DNA from: Candidatus Kuenenia stuttgartensis
GTDB lineage: Bacteria > Planctomycetota > Planctomycetia > Gemmatales > Gemmataceae
NCBI GenBank assembly: GCA_945875585.1
Contig: CAMCLK010000011.1
Location: 39,767 to 103,766, forward strand
DNA: 64,000 nt
Direction: 5' to 3'
Below the pieces are notes generated by a model. That model made no database searches, was not told where the DNA came from, and saw only the letters and a list, made by a program, of their open reading frames with translations. The translations under genes were made by a program, and so were the position numbers. This document shows, one piece after another, positions 9,648 to 17,012 of the stretch (its first letter is position 1; each line of letters starts with the position of its first letter).

Positions 9648-9999
9648 AAAAAAACTCCCATCAAGGAAAGACAACCGCGTTGAGGCAGTCTTTCGAGGGG
9701 GAGGTATGTTTATTAGGTCATCTGCGGGGATGTTCGTCAAGGCCGATTCTGAAAAACTTTGGGAACCCGATTGCTTAATGAATAACAAATGAATGATTAA
9801 AAAACAGACCCTAACCATAAAACTGAAGTGCGTAAGTTCGTTCTGCCAAAGGATGAACGGATATGGGCAAGTCCATTCTAGCGAATGATTTATGTAAATG
9901 AGTCGTGCCACGTCTTAAGTGCAAGAAACGCCAGCCCAATAGCGTACGCCGTTCCCATTGCACCTGAGGGAATGTTCTATTGTTAGGCCGACCGACTTT
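9648..9999. other. Intergenic stretch, 352 nt
   Basis: Between the start of the DUF1559 gene and the stop of the first sulfatase. Apart from the candidate promoter at 9710-9740 no gene, repeat or strong hairpin was seen. A minus-strand open frame runs through part of it but lacks coding character. Confidence 0.6.
9710..9740 (-). promoter_or_regulatory. Possible sigma-70-type promoter for the DUF1559 run
   Basis: On the minus strand TTGACG (9740-9735) and TAATAA (9715-9710) are separated by 19 nt, ending about 62 nt upstream of the ATG at 9647. The spacing is long and planctomycete promoter consensus is poorly defined, so this is only a candidate. Confidence 0.25.
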
Positions 10000-11520
10000 T
10001 CATCGGATCTTGGTTTTGGCTTTCGGTTTCGCACCGGGATTGCTGTCGGAACCAACTGGTGGAATGTGTTTGGCGAGCGTTGCGAGCAGTCCCTTATGCT
10101 CCGGCATGTCGGCAAGGCTCACGGTCTCGTTGGGATCTTGCTGCTCGTCATACAGTTCGGTGGCAACGATCTTGGAGCCGTTGCGAACACGCCAGAAGGT
10201 GGCGCGGTAACGTTCGTTGCGGATGCTGTAGCCCATGACGGCACCGTCCGGAGTTGACCGCGGGTACTGGCTGATGGCAACATCCGCGGCTGGTGCATCT
10301 GGATTTTCGATGAAGTTTTTCAAGCTGTTGCCACCGAGTCTGTCAGGAATTGGCAGCCCGCAAATATCCGCCATTGTTGGATACACATCAACGAACTCGA
10401 CGGGAGCCTCGCATTTCCGGCCCACGGTCTTCGACTTAGGCACACTGATGAGCAGCGGTGCTCGCGCGGCAATCTCGAAGTTTGTGTGCTTGTGCCACAG
10501 GCCATGATCGCCGAGTTGCCAACCGTGATCGCCCCATAGGACAATGATGGTATTGTCCGCTAATCCCTCTTTGTCGAGTGCATCCAGCAACCGGCCGATC
10601 TGGGCATCTGTGTAGCTAATACAGGAGTAGTAGCCATGACGCAGAGTCCTAGCGAATTCAGATGGGATAGGATTCCCCTTCGGCACACCGGGATAAGCGT
10701 GCAGCTCGCCGTTGTTGTGGCCGGCAAACTGCGGACTTCCTGTTGGTAGCTTGTTCGTCGTCGGCACTGGAATCAAATTAGGATTGTACATATCCCAATA
10801 CTTCTTCGGCGCGACAAATGGCAGATGTGGCTTAACAAATCCCACTGCAAGGAAGAACGGTTCGCGCCTCGACTTGAGTACCGCGAGTCGTTTCACCGCT
10901 TCGGCGGCAGTGGCACCATCGGGAAGTTCGTCGTCGGGCTTCGAGCTGATTTCATAAGCAGGCCCTTTCTTTGGATCCTTTCCATTTTTCCGAGCAGGCT
11001 GGCCTTGCAATGGTTTGCCGTACTCTTCCACTTTGACTCCGTGCTTGGTAACGATCTGCTTTGTCCAATCGATCGGGTCCGTATCGACGGCACGGCCTTT
11101 CGGATACCAGTGCGGCTCACTCCAGGAACGGCCATCTTCAAAACCCACATGGTAAACCTTGCCAAGCGCGGCGCAGTGCCAGCCGTTCGCGCGAAAGTGC
11201 TGCGGCAGCGTGACACAATTTGGCTGTGCCGCGCGGAAATGGGTCTCCAGATCCCACACTTTTGTCACGTCTGGCCGCAGTCCCGTCATGATGGCGGTAC
11301 GCGACGGACTGCACACCGCTTGCTGACAGTAGGCCTTGTTGAAAACGATTCCGCGAGCAGCAATCCGGTCGATGTTAGGTGTCTTGATGATTTTGTTGCC
11401 GTAACAGCCCAGTTCCGGTCGCAAGTCATCAACGGCAATGAAGAGAATGTTGGGCTTATCCGCTGCCTCGACAAAGGTAAGCATCAAGGAAATCGAAAGA
11501 AGGGCGAAAAGCTGTTTCAT
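10000..11520 (-). CDS. Sulfatase, iduronate-2-sulfatase-like
   Basis: 506 aa, secreted (signal peptide MKQLFALLSISLMLTFVEAA). NILFIAVDDLRPELGCYGN supplies the metal-binding aspartates (D31, D32), and CSPSR (C70) is the formylglycine modification motif of type I sulfatases. DDLRPELGCYG and the later DHGWQLGDHGLWHK block match the iduronate-2-sulfatase subgroup. It should hydrolyse sulfate esters of polysaccharides after Cys-to-formylglycine conversion. The start at ATG 11520 gives a clean signal peptide; an upstream in-frame extension of 19 codons is rejected. A second sulfatase lies upstream on the same strand, 110 nt away. Confidence 0.94.
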   Translation of the reverse strand: MKQLFALLSISLMLTFVEAADKPNILFIAVDDLRPELGCYGNKIIKTPNIDRIAARGIVFNKAYCQQAVCSPSRTAIMTGLRPDVTKVWDLETHFRAAQPNCVTLPQHFRANGWHCAALGKVYHVGFEDGRSWSEPHWYPKGRAVDTDPIDWTKQIVTKHGVKVEEYGKPLQGQPARKNGKDPKKGPAYEISSKPDDELPDGATAAEAVKRLAVLKSRREPFFLAVGFVKPHLPFVAPKKYWDMYNPNLIPVPTTNKLPTGSPQFAGHNNGELHAYPGVPKGNPIPSEFARTLRHGYYSCISYTDAQIGRLLDALDKEGLADNTIIVLWGDHGWQLGDHGLWHKHTNFEIAARAPLLISVPKSKTVGRKCEAPVEFVDVYPTMADICGLPIPDRLGGNSLKNFIENPDAPAADVAISQYPRSTPDGAVMGYSIRNERYRATFWRVRNGSKIVATELYDEQQDPNETVSLADMPEHKGLLATLAKHIPPVGSDSNPGAKPKAKTKIR

Positions 11521-11630
11521 GGTTGGGATTCCCTTTGTGGCAAGACAATATCGCAAAAGCCGCCAAAAAGTACTCAAGCAAACATAACTTCCATTGGTAT
11601 AGCTAATTTATAGACGACTTTCGTTACCTA

Positions 11631-12932
11631 CTATTTTGGCGCATTGTTCTTCTTGTTGGCATGACGCCCAGTGCCGTCGCCACTGTCGGGGATGCCACCA
11701 GCGGGATTTAGTTTGGCAAGCACTGCGGCGAGCTTCGCTCGGGCAACTGTCGAATCGGGCGTAGCTGTCGCGACGAGTTTTTCCGCAAACGGCGCATGGC
11801 TCATGTCGAACAGCTCACCTTTTTCATTGAGCTTCCAGCGGGCATCGCGCACGTACCACATGGAGGCGAGTTGGTTAAAGACCCATTCACGCGGCCGTCC
11901 CGCCTCACCGCGCAGTTGTGGAGCGATACTGGTGCCGTCGAAGATCGTGTCTTTGGGAAGATGTCCGCCGGTGATCTCGGCGAAAGTCACGAGAAAGTCG
12001 GACGAGTCGATCAACTGGGTACTCACTTTGTTGGATGGTGTCTTTCCCGGCCAGCTGGCAATCATCGGCACCAGACCGCCGCATTCGAGCATCGTCCCTT
12101 TCATGCCGGACAGCGCCCGTCCGGCAATCGTCGCTCGCTTTGATTGAGCTTTGCCGGTGCCGTTGTCACCCATGAATATGATGAGCGTGTCGTCTCGCAG
12201 CTTCAGCTTTTCAAGCTCCGCGACGAGCTTGCCGACGAGCTTGTCCATGTAGGCGATGTTGTCCGACATCAGGTCCGTGCTACCGGTGACGCTGTCAGGA
12301 GTCGACAGCAACTCGCCATGCACATTCGACATCGGGTAGTAAACAAAGAATGGCTCGGCTTTGTGCTTCGTGATGAACGACATCAGGTGCATATGCATTA
12401 GGTCTGGCATGTATTCGGTGTCACCGAGTTTCCGCTCGCTGCCGTTTAAGCTGTAACGTTTCGCCTTGCCAGGCTCGGTGTTCCGGTAGACACCACTACC
12501 GTTGAAGCGAAGGGAGTCATCGAATCCCGAGTCGACGGGTTCTCCGGGAAGCTGGCCCCACTTTCCGATGCAGGCTGTCCTGTATCCCGCGCTCTTGAAC
12601 ATACGCGCAAGTTGCAACTCCTTGTTCGGCATGACCTGACAAGCGTCCTGATTGCTTGAGCCGTTACGAAACGCATAGCGCCCCGACATAATCATCGCAC
12701 GCGACGGACCGCACAATGCTGCCGTGTAGCAATGTGTGAACCTCGTCCCCTCGGTCGCTAGCTTGTCGATGTGCGGCGTTTTGTAATGGTCCGAGCCGTA
12801 GCACCCAACATTACCAATACCCAGATCATCCGCCAGGATGAAGACAACGTTGGGCTTCGATACCGCAGCAGCGTGCGCTGCAGTCAAAGTAGCTAGGACA
12901 AAAACCGCGAGGAGCGTGAGCGAGTGTTTCAT
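11631..12932 (-). CDS. Sulfatase, arylsulfatase A-like
   Basis: 433 aa, secreted (MKHSLTLLAVFVLATLTAAHA). NVVFILADDLGIGNVGCYG provides the metal aspartates D35/D36 and CGPSR (C74) is the formylglycine motif. DTLIIFMGDNGTGK is the C-terminal metal site. The protein is shorter than many arylsulfatases. It lies just upstream of the iduronate-2-sulfatase-like gene and probably shares a carbohydrate desulfation role with it. Confidence 0.93.
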   Translation of the reverse strand: MKHSLTLLAVFVLATLTAAHAAAVSKPNVVFILADDLGIGNVGCYGSDHYKTPHIDKLATEGTRFTHCYTAALCGPSRAMIMSGRYAFRNGSSNQDACQVMPNKELQLARMFKSAGYRTACIGKWGQLPGEPVDSGFDDSLRFNGSGVYRNTEPGKAKRYSLNGSERKLGDTEYMPDLMHMHLMSFITKHKAEPFFVYYPMSNVHGELLSTPDSVTGSTDLMSDNIAYMDKLVGKLVAELEKLKLRDDTLIIFMGDNGTGKAQSKRATIAGRALSGMKGTMLECGGLVPMIASWPGKTPSNKVSTQLIDSSDFLVTFAEITGGHLPKDTIFDGTSIAPQLRGEAGRPREWVFNQLASMWYVRDARWKLNEKGELFDMSHAPFAEKLVATATPDSTVARAKLAAVLAKLNPAGGIPDSGDGTGRHANKKNNAPK

Positions 12933-13078
12933 TCAATTTCCCCGAAAAACAAAAGGAATCTTAAGTTCATACGGTTTGTTCAAAGGCAACTGTCGGCATG
13001 CATCCCGGTAATGTGTAAGTTTTTATCATATTAGAAAAGTTCGAGGATAACGTCCACCATTATGCGCAGATTTGCGAA

Positions 13079-13144
13079 GTGATCTCCGTGAGGTTAGTGA
13101 TGGCAGTAACGAGCTATCCAATCTTTTCACACCACGGAGATCAC
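13079..13144. repeat. 12-bp inverted repeat before the transposase fragment
   Basis: GTGATCTCCGTG (13079-13090) is the exact reverse complement of CACGGAGATCAC (13133-13144), separated by 42 nt. The right arm contains the GGAG ribosome-binding site of the transposase fragment, so the pairing could hide it in mRNA. Alternatively one arm is an insertion sequence end. Confidence 0.5.
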
Positions 13145-13145
13145 G

Positions 13146-13559
13146 ATGAGCAGGTTAAATGAAAACAGGAAGTCGGGCAAGGTATTGGATACGATCCGGA
13201 TTGATGCAGGTCAGATCCGCGGGCACTTGGATGCACTGGTGAAATCATCGGTCGAAGAGACGTTAAACGGTCTTCTGGATGCCGAGGCGGACAGTCTTTG
13301 CGGTGCCGGCAAATACGAAAGGAGCCCAGAGCGTGTGGACACCCGATCGGGGAGCTACAGCCGAAAGCTTCATACCAAAGCAGGGGAGTTGACGTTAAAG
13401 GTGCCACGGCTGCGAAGTTTACCGTTTGAGACGCAGATCATCGAGCGTTACAAGAGGCGCGAAGCTAGCGTTGAGGAGTCAATGGTGCAGATGTATCTGG
13501 CTGGGGTGAGCGTTCGGCGCGTGGAAGACATCACTGAAGCCCGTGGAGCATGTGTTTGA
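13146..13559 (+). pseudogene. Truncated IS256-family (Mutator-type) transposase
   Basis: 137 codons that match only the N-terminal part of an IS256-type transposase: the LLDAEADSLCGAGKYERSPER region, the RSGSYSRKL motif, LKVPRLRSLPFETQIIERYKRRE and MYLAGVSVRRVEDITEA. A complete enzyme has about 400 residues and the DDE catalytic domain is missing. After EDITEA the frame runs into unrelated sequence and a stop at 13557. An open stretch in another frame continues to about 13700 without recognisable transposase sequence. GGAG lies 6-7 nt before ATG 13146. No intact terminal repeats were recognised, so this is a dead remnant. Confidence 0.85.
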
Positions 13560-13731
13560 ACGCTGGGCCAGAGTCCTAGAAGTCGACCTGCCGGGTGGTG
13601 TATCGATTGGCACCACAGAGGAGCATCTATTCTGGGGGGTGGGTACAGGCCGGGGATTTGGTTCCGGGCAACCAACTACTAAAGGCTTCTGTTCCCGATA
13701 AAATGATGTGCATGTTACGCAGGGAATACCC

Positions 13732-14142
13732 ATGGCTGACCAGAAAACCAAACCTCACGATGGCGATGTGACTGCCTTTGTTGAGGCACTGACAGACCAT
13801 CAGCAACGGCTTGATTGCCATGCTCTAATCGACATCATGACAAAGGTTACGGGTGAAAAGCCAATTCTGTGGGGCAGTGCCATCATTGGCTTTGGCAGTT
13901 ACCATTACCGCTACGCCAGCGGACATGAAGGCGATGCGCCTCGTCTGGCATTTTCGCCCCGCAAGGGGAAAATCAGCCTCTACCTGGTGTGCTACCTCGA
14001 CGCGATGTCTGAGCATCTGGAACGGTTGGGCCGATATGCCCGTGGTAAAGGCTGCCTTTATGTGAAGAAAATGGCGGATATCAACCCGTCGGTCCTTGAA
14101 GAAATGATGACCGCTGCCCTTGGAATGATCCCAAAAGAATAG
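13732..14142 (+). CDS. DUF1801 domain protein (YdhG-like)
   Basis: 136 aa. The central IIGFGSYHYRYASGHEGD, FSPRKGKISLYL and ARGKGCLYVKKMADI blocks are hallmarks of the DUF1801 family, small cytosolic proteins of unknown function. AGGGA about 7 nt upstream of ATG 13732 supports this start; an ATG eight codons upstream is less likely. It lies between the transposase remnant and a convergent rtcB gene, with only 12 nt to the latter. Confidence 0.9.
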   Translation: MADQKTKPHDGDVTAFVEALTDHQQRLDCHALIDIMTKVTGEKPILWGSAIIGFGSYHYRYASGHEGDAPRLAFSPRKGKISLYLVCYLDAMSEHLERLGRYARGKGCLYVKKMADINPSVLEEMMTAALGMIPKE

Positions 14143-14154
14143 CTGAAATATCAA

Positions 14155-15327
14155 TCAGCCGTCCCCATCATCAGAAATGCCACTGGTTTTGTAGGTCAGG
14201 ATAGGCTTCAGGGTGGCAACGACCCTGATTATTCCAATGTCCACCATATCGCTGATCACCTGTTGGATGTTTTTATACGCTTTGGGATGCTCCTCAAAAA
14301 TCAGGTCACGGTTACCACAGATGACCTGATTTTTGATATCGAGTTTTTTGTCGCGCACCCGCTCCAGGTCTTCCCGGGAATAGCTGGCCATGAACTTATC
14401 CTTGCATTGGCCGCGCGGTATTTTTCTGCCTGCACCATGAGCCAACGAAAACCCGTTCGCCAAACCGTCGCCTATTGGCATGACCACATAGGAGTACGAT
14501 CCACGCGACCCGGGAATGACGACAGCACCCCGGTCTGATGGTGCCGCTCCTTTCCGGTGAATCCAAACCATGTCACCACCCGTGGATCTAGGCTCGACAA
14601 AATTGTGGCAGATGTCGAGGATGCCCGTGGGGCTTCCACCCAGTCCATTGGCAAAGCGCTCGGCAATGAGCTCCCGGTTGGCCTTGGCATATCTGACCGC
14701 CAGATTCTGACCAACGAGATAAGTCTGGCCCTCTTCGGAGGCAGCAGTTGTTGGTATGCCTGATTTGGCTTGTTGGTTCAAATGCTTTTGCAGAACAGTT
14801 TGGCCCAGTCCACGTGAGCCGCTGTGTACCAGAACGTAAGCCACTTCGGGATCGATACCCAGTGCCTTGGCAGCCTCGAGGTCGTTGATTTCATGAACCA
14901 CTTGAAGCTCGGCAAAATGGTTGCCACCGCCAATGGTGCCAAGGCTTGCGGCATGAGAACAGCCACCAATGCCGTGGCGGTCCATCAGGTCATTCATGTC
15001 GCCTTGCCAAGGCTCATCGATGGAACCAAGGCGCTTGATGCGTTTATGAATGGCATGACCAATGGCAGGGATATCGGTGCGGGAAAGATTCATGCCGCAC
15101 CCGATATCACCCCCAACCAGATCAGGATACATGAGGTCCCTAGTATGGAAAGCGGCGCCAACCGGACCGCCCTTCCCCACATGAAGGTCGGGCATGCCGA
15201 ATACACATTCCATTCCGGGGAATTCGGCCGTGTGCTTGAGCTGTTCAGTTGCCTGATGATCGATCCAGGTCCCCTGTGAAAAGAGATGCCTGACCCGACT
15301 CAATGGCAATTGCTGGTCATGACTCAT
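14155..15327 (-). CDS. rtcB: RtcB-family RNA ligase
   Basis: 390 aa, the short RtcB-like type. RtcB joins RNA 3'-phosphate or 2',3'-cyclic phosphate ends to 5'-OH ends using GTP and Mn2+. Metal ligands are visible: D47/H49 in MPDLHVGKGGP, C77 in GGDIGCGM, H137 in GGGNHFAE, H168 in VHSGSRG and H241 in CHNFVE. H297 in AHGAGRK is the expected guanylylated histidine. No archease (the usual activator) or release factor H gene is adjacent. A metallophosphatase gene lies 102 nt upstream on the same strand, and a 7-1-7 palindrome occurs in the gap. The gap also holds a possible 29-codon frame whose stop overlaps the rtcB ATG; I do not call it a gene. Confidence 0.93.
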   Translation of the reverse strand: MSHDQQLPLSRVRHLFSQGTWIDHQATEQLKHTAEFPGMECVFGMPDLHVGKGGPVGAAFHTRDLMYPDLVGGDIGCGMNLSRTDIPAIGHAIHKRIKRLGSIDEPWQGDMNDLMDRHGIGGCSHAASLGTIGGGNHFAELQVVHEINDLEAAKALGIDPEVAYVLVHSGSRGLGQTVLQKHLNQQAKSGIPTTAASEEGQTYLVGQNLAVRYAKANRELIAERFANGLGGSPTGILDICHNFVEPRSTGGDMVWIHRKGAAPSDRGAVVIPGSRGSYSYVVMPIGDGLANGFSLAHGAGRKIPRGQCKDKFMASYSREDLERVRDKKLDIKNQVICGNRDLIFEEHPKAYKNIQQVISDMVDIGIIRVVATLKPILTYKTSGISDDGDG

Positions 15328-15404
15328 GGTTGTGTTCCGAACGAAGGCAGCGCTGCATCAGGCAGTTCAGACCGTCTTCCAGTGTATTATCACCGGTCAT
15401 GGTC

Positions 15405-15419
15405 ATATTGTGACAATAT
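15405..15419. promoter_or_regulatory. Palindrome upstream of rtcB, candidate operator
   Basis: ATATTGT-G-ACAATAT is a perfect 7-1-7 inverted repeat 78-92 nt upstream of the rtcB start codon, in the short gap after the phosphatase gene. Its size and AT-rich arms fit a repressor or activator site. No T-tract follows, so it is not an obvious terminator. Confidence 0.4.
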
Positions 15420-15429
15420 TTGCAATGGA

Positions 15430-16260
15430 TCACATTTTTTGAGGCAGGAACGGCCTTGGCGGCTCGCAATATACTTTGGCTGCCGGAACCGAGACAAACT
15501 CTAGTTCCGGGTAACGCAAAGCTGTCAGCATACCGCCAAAAACACATCCGGTATCGATATCGACCGTGCCATTGACCCAAACAGGGGCATGGACGGGAGT
15601 ATGCCCATACACCACTTTGCTTTGGCCACGGTATTCAGCGGCCCAGTCGCGGCGGATGGGTAAACCATCTTTGTCTACTTCTCCCGTGGTGTCTCCATAA
15701 AGGGCAAACGCCAGAATTTGAGGCGACTCCCGGCCATGGAATTCTTCCTTCAAACCCGCATGGGCTACAACAAGCCTGCCTTGATCCAGCACCAAATGAC
15801 TGGGCAATTCCGTCAGAAAACCAGCGATGTGTTCGGTGATGGACTGACGCGATTCGCCGGGCAATGCCTCGATTTCAGATAGTGTCATGGCCAGTCCATG
15901 ACCGATTTTCACGTTGCGGCCCTGCAACTTCCTCAACAACTTGGCATCGTGGTTGCCAGAAACACACATTCCAGAACCCAATACGCACATGTTGTGAACG
16001 ATGCCAAGTGAATCTAGAACGCGGGGACCACGGTCTACCAGATCTCCAACAAAAACAGCCTTGCGACCTTCCGGATGATGGTAGGCGTGTGGCGACCAGA
16101 TGCGTGGTGATGTGGATTGGTAACCCAGACGGCACAAAAGCATTTCCAGTTCATCGGCACAGCCATGAACATCGCCAATAATATCAAATGGTCCCTGGAC
16201 ATGGTTGAAATCGCACGCAAGCGGCTCACGCGCCAAATCACCCTCACCACATAACGACAC
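15430..16260 (-). CDS. Calcineurin-like metallophosphatase (PrpE/Pnkp-phosphatase type)
   Basis: 276 aa. The metallophosphoesterase motifs are complete: GDVHGC (D30, H32), VFVGDLVDRGP, SGNHD, VVAHAGL and YGHTP. Order and spacing match the PrpE/ApaH-like group, which also includes the phosphatase module of bacterial Pnkp RNA-repair enzymes. Possible substrates are dinucleoside polyphosphates or RNA 3' ends; this cannot be settled from sequence. Start: GTG 16260 has GGGGAGG 9 nt upstream; a TTG six codons earlier is the alternative. It immediately precedes rtcB on the same strand, which makes an RNA-end-processing role attractive but unproven. Confidence 0.88.
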   Translation of the reverse strand: MSLCGEGDLAREPLACDFNHVQGPFDIIGDVHGCADELEMLLCRLGYQSTSPRIWSPHAYHHPEGRKAVFVGDLVDRGPRVLDSLGIVHNMCVLGSGMCVSGNHDAKLLRKLQGRNVKIGHGLAMTLSEIEALPGESRQSITEHIAGFLTELPSHLVLDQGRLVVAHAGLKEEFHGRESPQILAFALYGDTTGEVDKDGLPIRRDWAAEYRGQSKVVYGHTPVHAPVWVNGTVDIDTGCVFGGMLTALRYPELEFVSVPAAKVYCEPPRPFLPQKM

Positions 16261-16306
16261 GAGATGACACCTCCCCAACCAACCCCTGAAGAATTCGAAT
16301 TATTTG

Positions 16307-16984
16307 TTACGGTTTTGGCAGCTTGCTGATTTCAGCAAGATCTTCAGTCGTGAGCTTACGTACCGCAACATCCTTGATTTCGCTGGTGGTACGGTAAGTG
16401 GCTAATCCCAACGGCCGCGATGGGTAGCATTCAATACGAATACCCAACCTGCGATCAGTGGTGACCACATCAACAACCTTTTTAGTATTGATCCAAGATT
16501 CAATTCGGTCTTTGCTCACGCGCACTCGGAAGTCATACCATTGGCCTGTTGCGAATTCGAAGTTTGAGCTGGTTTCGTTTTCGGAAGCATCGGCGCTGTC
16601 GAGATTGGAAAGCCCAATCGTTTGGCCACCCCAACCACCCGTCACGAACGAGCAGTGGGAATCTCCCACAGGAAAGGTAACTGTGGCGAAGAAATCACGG
16701 CCATCGACCCGGCGGGCTTTATAACGCAATTCATAATCGATTTTCGGCAAATCCTTGCGCGTGCTGGTGATACCCGTCATGGGACCCGCGCGCTCCATGC
16801 CTTTTGTTAGACGGATGGCACCTTCAGCCACGGTGGCGGGGCCCGGTTTGAAGAAATCGGTTGCCTGCCAGCCGTCGAGAGTTTTACCGTCAAACAGCGG
16901 CTGCCAACCGTTCATAGGTTCGGCAGCCATGGCCACCAAGGCACAGACCATGGATGGAATAAGGATGGTGAATGCAAGTCTCAT
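16307..16984 (-). CDS. Secreted DUF1080 protein (3-keto-disaccharide hydrolase-like)
   Basis: 225 aa with a signal peptide (hydrophobic core then VAMAAEP). NGWQPLFDGKTLDGWQ at the start of the mature protein is the family signature of DUF1080, a concanavalin-like beta-sandwich found in planctomycete carbohydrate-active proteins. The middle (YELRYKARRVDGRDFFATVTF, WYDFRVRV) fits the same fold. The start at ATG 16984 is chosen for the signal peptide; the frame upstream overlaps the nicotinamide phosphoribosyltransferase gene and is not plausible. The NAMPT gene ends 28 nt upstream. Confidence 0.9.
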   Translation of the reverse strand: MRLAFTILIPSMVCALVAMAAEPMNGWQPLFDGKTLDGWQATDFFKPGPATVAEGAIRLTKGMERAGPMTGITSTRKDLPKIDYELRYKARRVDGRDFFATVTFPVGDSHCSFVTGGWGGQTIGLSNLDSADASENETSSNFEFATGQWYDFRVRVSKDRIESWINTKKVVDVVTTDRRLGIRIECYPSRPLGLATYRTTSEIKDVAVRKLTTEDLAEISKLPKP

Positions 16985-17012
16985 GGCTTGGATCTCTCGT
17001 CTTCGCGCCGCG

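Noticed and set aside
9648..9911. N-terminal extension of the DUF1559 protein by 88 codons
   Set aside because: The extension would place the prepilin motif internally, and a GGGAG site directly precedes ATG 9647.
13146..13731. Complete insertion sequence
   Set aside because: Only the N-terminal third of the transposase is present, without the DDE domain and without recognisable paired terminal repeats or target duplication.
15317..15427. Small gene between the phosphatase and rtcB (about 29 codons, ATG ACC ATG ...)
   Set aside because: Very short, no clear ribosome-binding site, overlaps the rtcB start and matches no family; could be a leader peptide but cannot be supported.
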